Source: Clavelina lepadiformis
Lineage: Eukaryota; Chordata; Ascidiacea; Aplousobranchia; Clavelinidae
NCBI RefSeq assembly: GCF_947623445.1
Contig: NC_135240.1
Location: 10,106,001 to 10,170,000 of the forward strand
Length of the DNA stretch: 64,000 bases
Reading direction: 5' to 3'
The position numbers were made by a program, and so were the translations under genes. Position 1 is the first letter of the stretch, and each line of letters starts with the position of its first letter. Of the stretch, positions 57,736-64,000 are shown one piece after another. The notes under the pieces are model-generated. The model saw only the letters and a list, made by a program, of their open reading frames with translations, did no database searches and was not told where the DNA came from.

Positions 57736-60719
57736 ATGGCTAATAAACAGAATAAGTACGACAGACAATTAAGGCTATGGGGTGACCACGGTCAATGGTG
57801 TTTGGAAAACTCAAAGATTTGTTTAGTGAATGTCACTGCTACAGGAACAGAAACCTTAAAGAATCTAATTTTGCCAGGTATAATGTCAAGTCTTTATATT
57901 TCTACAACAGTATACCAGTATGAAATTTTTTATTTTGGTATAACTAGATAAGACTTACTTTGAATGGTTGAATGTTTTTTTGAATCTCCTCCTAGTGACA
58001 TTTTTTCTATCAAGGAATTGGGAGCTTTGTAATTGTTGATAAAAGTCGTGTAAACGGTGAGGATGCTGGAAGTAATTTTTTTCTTGATCCAAACGCTATC
58101 GGAGAGTCAAAAGCAAAGGTGTTGTTTAAATTAAAAATGTATTACTGTACTTAGTTATATGCCTGTTTCCTTTATAGCTGTTTTAATTCAATAAATTGCT
58201 TTTGTTGGTTATCAATCTGTAGCAAGTGTATAACATTTGGTGTAATGTAATAGGTTTATAGTACATTAATAATCATGCATAATATTTTAATTCACAAATA
58301 GTTTACAAAGTAACCTAATCTGAGGTTATAGTATGTCTTTGTCTGTTTTAACTTGTGACCATGTTTGATTTTAATAGTTCTAATTATAGCAACCATGTTA
58401 GTTAGCACTGTAGAATGACTGCAATTCCAAGCTACCTCGAACCACCAAGTATGTCAATTGAAGCATAATGAAGATGTAAGCTGCAATTTTTCTACTTACT
58501 TGGTCAGAGAAACATTCTTGAAATGAATTTGTTTTCTAATTTCATTTTTGTGTGTTCATTACCACACTTCATTTGATATTTAAACAAAGAATGCAAATTT
58601 TTTTTAAATCAACCTTTTTGGCTTTTACAAATTAAAACTTTGTACATGAGCACTAAGCAGTGTTTAAAGGCAGAAAAACGCTAAAAAACAATTGTTGTTT
58701 GCGAAATAATAATTGCAACAGCTCACAAAAAAGTAGCTTGCTGGTTACAGGTCTAATCAACATGCACTGGACAATGTTTAATGGCATATTATTCACATAT
58801 TGTGCTATGTATAGATGAACTGTGGTGTTGCACTAATCTGTTCTTAGATTCTTCTTCTTTTCTAGTATCTTAATCTGTTCATCATCTGAGGTTTTGCCTT
58901 AGTTATGATGATGCTCAGAATCGGAAAATAAAAAGATAAATACCGCAAGTGTATCAATTGGCATACTTGGTTGTTCTAGTGTTACATATATAACGGTGTT
59001 TTTATATATAACAGATGTATGCATGTCTTGACGTTGCGAGTAAGATATCTATAATCTAACGTAAATGGAACAGGTTGCAACAAATCTACTCTTGGAATTG
59101 AATCCTGAAGTAAAGGGTGAATACATCGAGGAAGATGTTGCAAACATACTTGAGACAAATCCCCACTTTTTCCTCAGTTTCACAGTTGTCATTGCATGTA
59201 ATTTATATGGAGATACATTACAGAAACTAGCTGCATTATTTTGGTGCAACAATATCCCATTTGTCACATGCAAATCGTTTGGATTTATTGGTAAGTTACA
59301 TATTTTTGTAACACATGTTTCGTTTTTAATGCTTTTAATTAGTGTTGCTTGTAATTGACAATAATGACGAACGTTTGGTATAAATTATATTATTACTCAA
59401 CCTACATTTTTGGAATTTTTATGCATACAAAACATCAGTAACTAACTTTTTGTCTGTATGCATTCACTGTTTTAATATAATTGAAATGCATGTGATATCA
59501 GCACTCAGTTCTTCGCTCACATTGCATTTTTTGAAGCTGATCAATAGCAGAAACCAACGTTTGTAATATGAATATGACATAATAAACCGACCTTCGATAA
59601 CTATTGCTACGACCATGCATAGAGTATGAAAGTATGGCAGCGACACTGCTCAACTTTTGAAGTTATATAACAATGCCCATGAGAAATATTGCTTTCACGT
59701 CTTATGTAAAAGTAGATTCCACACGACATCGATAAAGTTACGATAAGCAAATTAAGTGATGAAGAACGTTGTTTCAGAAAATATGTCCAATTAATAACGA
59801 CTATCACAAAATAACCTTTATTTACATTCAAACTTGCCTTTAACATAAAACAAGACTATTTTTCCTGGAAAAGTTCAAATGACTGGCATTTGTGAGGATG
59901 AAAATCCATGTTAAGGAATTACTTGTGATATAAGCCTGCTTTGCCAATAAACAACAATGACATAACAATACAGTAGAATCGGCTTAGTAAATCCACGGTT
60001 AATAAATCCATCCGTGTATTAAATCCAATTTGTTTTGGGACAGAATTTTTACATTGAAAAATAGCTGGTTAATAAATCCAAAATTTTCGTTATAAATTCG
60101 TTTCATAATGATTTTAGTGAAAAAAATTTAACGTAATCTCAGTCGATTCAGTATTTCAATCTTAATGAATCGAATGTTTTCAAACTGGGATTACAGTTTG
60201 TTGTGTTATCAGTCTCTTGTTGTGTAACATTACAGTATTAGCTGGTTACGCTAGTGTTGCGTAACAATGCAGTATTTTCCCACATGGCTTGTAAATTACC
60301 TAATTAAATTTCAAGTTGCATGCAACATTACTTCTAGTTAACATAACGATATTCGTGCTGAATGAACACTAGGACTAAAGAAATAGAGGAAAGTATTTAT
60401 TAGTCAGACATTTCCATAGACACTACAACCATAGTGTTTCGTGTATGAATTTTAACTCCCAACGCTTTGCTTCTAAAACCGATTTTTAGTTTGCAACTAT
60501 GCTGTACAGTGTATATTTATAAGAATTCATAAATGCTACTATTTCAGGGTATTTACGTCTAGTGATTCCCGAACATTGCATTATTGAATCCCATCCAGAC
60601 AACAGCCATGAAGACCTTAGACTTGATTGCCCATTTGAGGAGCTGTGCGCCTACGCAGATACAATTGATTTAGATGCAATGGATAAAAAAGACCATTCAC
60701 ATACTCCTTATGTTATAAT
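57736..60719 (+). CDS. NAE1: NAE1, 5' part (exons 1-3 and start of exon 4), then LTR insertion
   Basis: Exons 57736-57877, 58015-58118, 59074-59290, then exon 4 from 60548 to the retrotransposon at 60720. The N-terminus gives [18 protein letters not shown] and [16 protein letters not shown], the adenylation-domain start of the E1-like fold, followed by [12 protein letters not shown] and [13 protein letters not shown]. The start at 57736 matches the family's short N-terminus. Splice phases fit exon 4 of both repeat copies, so this part joins either onward through the second copy or, if the unit is circular, to 586-8371. The intron before exon 4 (59291-60547) contains the junction point 59962/59963. 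Confidence 0.92.
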
Positions 60720-61147
60720 TGTTAATATCGCTACTCTCGTGATATTATGTGTTGATCTAAGTCGATAAGACGTTCGGCAGAATCTCTTGTATTTAGACAG
60801 TCTTGAACATGAACGTATTACTCCACATACGAATCACAATGCACAACCAAGAGAGCACATGGCTGTAGCATGGCCAACATAGAAATCTTATTAATTAGTT
60901 AATACCTATCAACATCCTCCTTTCTTTGAGTAAAGACTAACAGTGAGAAGGCTTTATGAGCACGCAGAAAATACTGAAATACCATCACACAGAAAATACT
61001 GAAATAACATACTACTCGCAATATATGTGAGGCACACTTGAAGTTTAAAGCTACATGCATAATGAGTGGCAAGAAATAGAACAGTGAAGGTAAGGTGACA
61101 CAAACACAGTATTTACAGTACAGAACAAGGTGACACAAACACAGTAT

Positions 61148-62713
61148 TTACAGTACATAATCATTATATCTTACTGGCATTCTATGTGTACGATTAGGTC
61201 GTGTGTTAGCAACAGTGTAGTTGTTAGCTGTGGGTTGACTGTTTTGGTTAGGTGTCGAAAATGTAAAGTTAAAATCAGTATCTTCATACACATTGTTAGA
61301 CTTGCTATGGTCAACACGAATATGTACTCGATTACGACAATAACGAAAACCATCCAATGATTCTACCAAATATGAACGAGGCCCAAGTATGCGTACAATT
61401 TTACCCTTTTGCCATCCCTTCTTTTCCGCACTTTGGAAATAAACTCGTTGGTTGATATACAATTTTGACATTGGTTGACTTTTGCTATCATAGGTTTGCT
61501 TGACTGAGGTGCGGCGTTGATGACGACGATTGATGTCAAGATGTTTGCTTTTTGGAATGTGAATCGGTATCACTGATCGAGTTGGTCTACCAAACAATAT
61601 CTTTGTAGGACTGCAGTTGACGTCTTGTCGTGGCGTATTGCGCAATTCCAGAAGTGCCAGCCACTGATCTTTCCCATCTTGTGCAGTACGTCTCAGCATG
61701 TTCTTTAGTGTTTTCACAGCAGCTTCCGCTTTTCCATTGCATTGTTGGTGTCCTGGTGATGATTTGTAGTGTTGTATCGCCCATTTTTGACAGAATCTTT
61801 GAAATTCTGTAGAGATGAACTGGGGTCCCGAGTCAGATACAATGCATTTAGGAATTCCATATCGGGCAAAATGACGCTTCAACGAAATGATGACGTGCTT
61901 TGCAGTTGTTGAGGTCATGACATCAATTTCAGCAAAATTTGAAAAATAGTCAACCGTGACTAAATAAGACTTTCGGTTCAACTCAAATAAATCAACACCA
62001 ACTTTTTCAAATGGTGATAAACCTTCGGGATGTAGCAGTAATGGTTCTCGTTGGTTGTTTGGCTTTGCTTGTTGGCATATTTCGCAATCATGAGCCAGTT
62101 GTTTTAATTCGTTTGGCATTCCTAGCCAGAAAACGGTTTCGCGAGCTCTTCGTAACATGCTATCAGCACCAAGGTGAGCTGAATGGAGTTGAGATTTGAT
62201 TTCTGATCGAAGAGGTTGAGGGATGAAGGTTCTCTCGCCTTTCAGAATAATGCCATTTTCTTGACTCAGTGTGTCACGAATGGAGAAGTAGGGTTTGATG
62301 ATGGGAGGCAAATGTTCTTTGTTGTCTGGCCACCCATTCTTGATGACTTCGAGCAGGAGTTGGGATTCCTCATTCTTTTGTATTGCATCCTTAATTTCTT
62401 TTAATCGTTCATCAGGAATTTCATCTAGAATTGGTTCTGTAACCACTTGTGCGATTCGGTTTGGTTGATCGAGAAGTTCCGGGTAGGCACGACTTAATGT
62501 GTCAGCAATTACTAATGCAGTGCCTGGGACATATTCAAAAACAATATCGTAACGATTCAGGCGCATAATGAGAGCTTGGAGACGCTTTGGCGCTTGACTC
62601 AGAGGTTTTTTTAAAATAGACTGTAAGGGTCGATGATCATTGTGAACTATAACCTTACGTATACTGATCAAAACGTTCCAGACCAAACACAACAGAAAGA
62701 AGCTCTTTTTCAA
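61148..62713 (-). CDS. pol, C-terminal part, second copy (RNase H end, integrase)
   Basis: Residue-for-residue the same frame as 1186-2751: HHCC zinc motif, DDE integrase core, basic tail. The same frame break separates it from the upstream part at about 62655-62713. Confidence 0.9.
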   Translation of the reverse strand: MKKSFFLLCLVWNVLISIRKVIVHNDHRPLQSILKKPLSQAPKRLQALIMRLNRYDIVFEYVPGTALVIADTLSRAYPELLDQPNRIAQVVTEPILDEIPDERLKEIKDAIQKNEESQLLLEVIKNGWPDNKEHLPPIIKPYFSIRDTLSQENGIILKGERTFIPQPLRSEIKSQLHSAHLGADSMLRRARETVFWLGMPNELKQLAHDCEICQQAKPNNQREPLLLHPEGLSPFEKVGVDLFELNRKSYLVTVDYFSNFAEIDVMTSTTAKHVIISLKRHFARYGIPKCIVSDSGPQFISTEFQRFCQKWAIQHYKSSPGHQQCNGKAEAAVKTLKNMLRRTAQDGKDQWLALLELRNTPRQDVNCSPTKILFGRPTRSVIPIHIPKSKHLDINRRHQRRTSVKQTYDSKSQPMSKLYINQRVYFQSAEKKGWQKGKIVRILGPRSYLVESLDGFRYCRNRVHIRVDHSKSNNVYEDTDFNFTFSTPNQNSQPTANNYTVANTRPNRTHRMPVRYNDYVL

Positions 62714-64000
62714 TCTGAGCCCAATTTTGCTCTGTCTTTGTCAGGGCTCTAGAAGCATATTCAATGGGTTGATCTTTCTGAAGCAACACTGCTCCCAAAC
62801 CACTTTTGCTACTGTCTACTTGAAGAATTAGATCTTTTCTTTGATCAAAAAATGTCAGAATAGGAGTTTCGCAGAGCTTTTCTTTAACTTTATTCATTGC
62901 TTTCTCACACTCTTCACTCCACTTCCATTTCTCATTCTTCCGCGTCAGTTTCCGTAAGGGTTCCAGGTCATTGGCTAGGTTTGGCAGGAAACGAGCCAAA
63001 TATTGTACCATGCCACAAAATCGTTTCACACCGGAAACATCTTCAGGAGAAGGCATACGTTGAATTGCTTCGATTTTCACAGGATCAGGTGCTATTCCGT
63101 TGTTGGAGATCAAGTGACCCATAAATGTGATCTGCGAAGCTTTGGTTACAGTTTTTTCTTCATTTAGTAAGATGTTACATTCACGACATCTCTCCTGTAG
63201 TTTTGTTAGGTTTTGGTCATGGTGTGTTTCAGCCTCGATTGTGGTCTTTCCACAACCGATAACAATCACATCATCTGCCACTGCAAATACACCTTGCAGT
63301 CCAGACAGGGCTGAGTGTAGTCTTTTTTGGAAGATCTCACTGCTCACTTTCAGACCAAACGGAAGTCTGTTCCATCGGAATCGACCGTGAGGGGTAATCA
63401 TAGTAGTCAGTCGGCTGGAGGCATCATCCAACTTAACGTGCCAGAAGGCATGCTTAACATCAAGTTTGCTGAACACTTTTGCACCCTTCAGAGCAGGCAA
63501 TATATCATCCAAGGTAGGCAGTTTGTAATGTTCACGCTGTAAGGCGACATTGAGAGGCTGCGGATCAATGCAAATTCTTATTTTTCCATTAGGCTTGGAT
63601 ACGATAGCCATTTGGCTGACCCATTCAGTCGGATCATCGATGACTGAAATGACATTACTAGCAACCAATTTGTCAAGCTCTTGCTTAACTTTTTCTTGCA
63701 AGGCTACAGGTATGCGGCGACAAGGTAAAATTCTCGGTTTGACACTACTATCAACAGTTAAAGATACAGTACCTAAATCACCCAAAATAACATCATCATG
63801 TACAACATTTGCAATAAACGAATCAGCATTAACAGTTATCAAATTCATTTCTGTTACTGTGCTATAACTTAGCAAGCAATTCAAATTATTATCAACAACA
63901 TGAAATAATACAGGATATACCTCGTTTGTTTTTGTGTTGGTGACATTTAACGTTGCAAGACCAGCTATCTTAATTTTGGTTTTGTTCCACATTGTCAGCT
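62655..64000 (-). CDS. gag-pol, second copy, partial (protease end, reverse transcriptase, partial RNase H)
   Basis: Same as 2693-4038 of the left copy. It includes the reverse transcriptase with LPFGL and VADDVIV and the beginning of RNase H. The gag and most of the protease lie beyond the window end. Confidence 0.9.
   Translation of the reverse strand, partial: LTMWNKTKIKIAGLATLNVTNTKTNEVYPVLFHVVDNNLNCLLSYSTVTEMNLITVNADSFIANVVHDDVILGDLGTVSLTVDSSVKPRILPCRRIPVALQEKVKQELDKLVASNVISVIDDPTEWVSQMAIVSKPNGKIRICIDPQPLNVALQREHYKLPTLDDILPALKGAKVFSKLDVKHAFWHVKLDDASSRLTTMITPHGRFRWNRLPFGLKVSSEIFQKRLHSALSGLQGVFAVADDVIVIGCGKTTIEAETHHDQNLTKLQERCRECNILLNEEKTVTKASQITFMGHLISNNGIAPDPVKIEAIQRMPSPEDVSGVKRFCGMVQYLARFLPNLANDLEPLRKLTRKNEKWKWSEECEKAMNKVKEKLCETPILTFFDQRKDLILQVDSSKSGLGAVLLQKDQPIEYASRALTKTEQNWAQIEKELLSVVFGLERFDQYT

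Larger units (their letters stand above)
59963..64000. repeat. Right copy of the 4,038-bp terminal direct repeat
   Basis: Matches positions 1-4038 throughout as far as I compared. It contains the same NAE1 intron, exon 4 start (60548), target duplication (60715-60719) and the first part of the same retrotransposon. It is cut by the window end. Confidence 0.95.
60720..64000 (-). mobile_element. Second copy of the NAE1-inserted LTR retrotransposon, cut by window end
   Basis: LTR at 60720-60914 with the polypurine tract at 60915-60927, then pol on the minus strand. Insertion point, orientation and frame break are the same as in the left copy, so it is a duplicate of one insertion event and not an independent one. 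Confidence 0.95.

Overview
Animal nuclear DNA: AT-rich, with intron-dense protein genes whose exons are short and bounded by GT-AG (occasionally GC-AG) sites, plus LTR, LINE and DNA-transposon copies. The genes are bilaterian-type, and compact introns with an ascidian-like gene style suggest a tunicate. That placement is inference, not proof. Exon models below were built by hand: every junction was checked for splice dinucleotides and reading-frame phase, and homology was judged by recognising the families.

Layout. Positions 1-8371 (+) hold the 3' part of NAE1 (NEDD8-activating enzyme E1 regulatory subunit). Its largest coding exon is split by a 4.5-kb Ty3/gypsy-type LTR retrotransposon (758-5296, coding on the minus strand) with 195-bp LTRs that read identical and a 5-bp target duplication. 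8.4-15.8 kb is gene-poor and contains a dead LINE reverse-transcriptase fragment carrying a nested hAT-like MITE. 15818-18426 (+) is an 8-exon WSCD-type sulfotransferase. 20055-21016 (+) is a small unrecognised C2H2-finger gene between rearranged pieces of the same LTR family. 23449-30714 (+) is an 11-exon TMCO4 (DUF726 hydrolase-fold membrane protein) gene with two related non-autonomous DNA transposons in its introns. 33.5-35.1 kb is a decayed LINE. 57488-36174 (-) is a 56-exon CFAP47 gene encoding a ciliary ASH/CH-domain protein. 57736 onward (+) is the 5' part of NAE1, head-to-head with CFAP47.

The most unusual large-scale feature is that positions 59963-64000 repeat positions 1-4038 as far as I can compare them (offset 59962). 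NAE1 is therefore complete only if the window wraps onto itself: its first three exons lie at 57.7-59.3 kb, its fourth exon starts in both copies, and its last exons lie at 5.3-8.4 kb. This fits a tandem duplication with a 59,962-bp unit, an extrachromosomal circle, or an assembly contig whose ends overlap. Both visible copies carry the retrotransposon at the same base, so the insertion predates any real duplication.

Functionally the genes are unrelated: neddylation (NAE1), Golgi-type sulfotransfer (WSCD), a membrane hydrolase-fold protein (TMCO4) and cilium/flagellum structure (CFAP47). No operon-like or pathway clustering is seen. The interesting biology is the mobile-element traffic and the repeated 60-kb unit.
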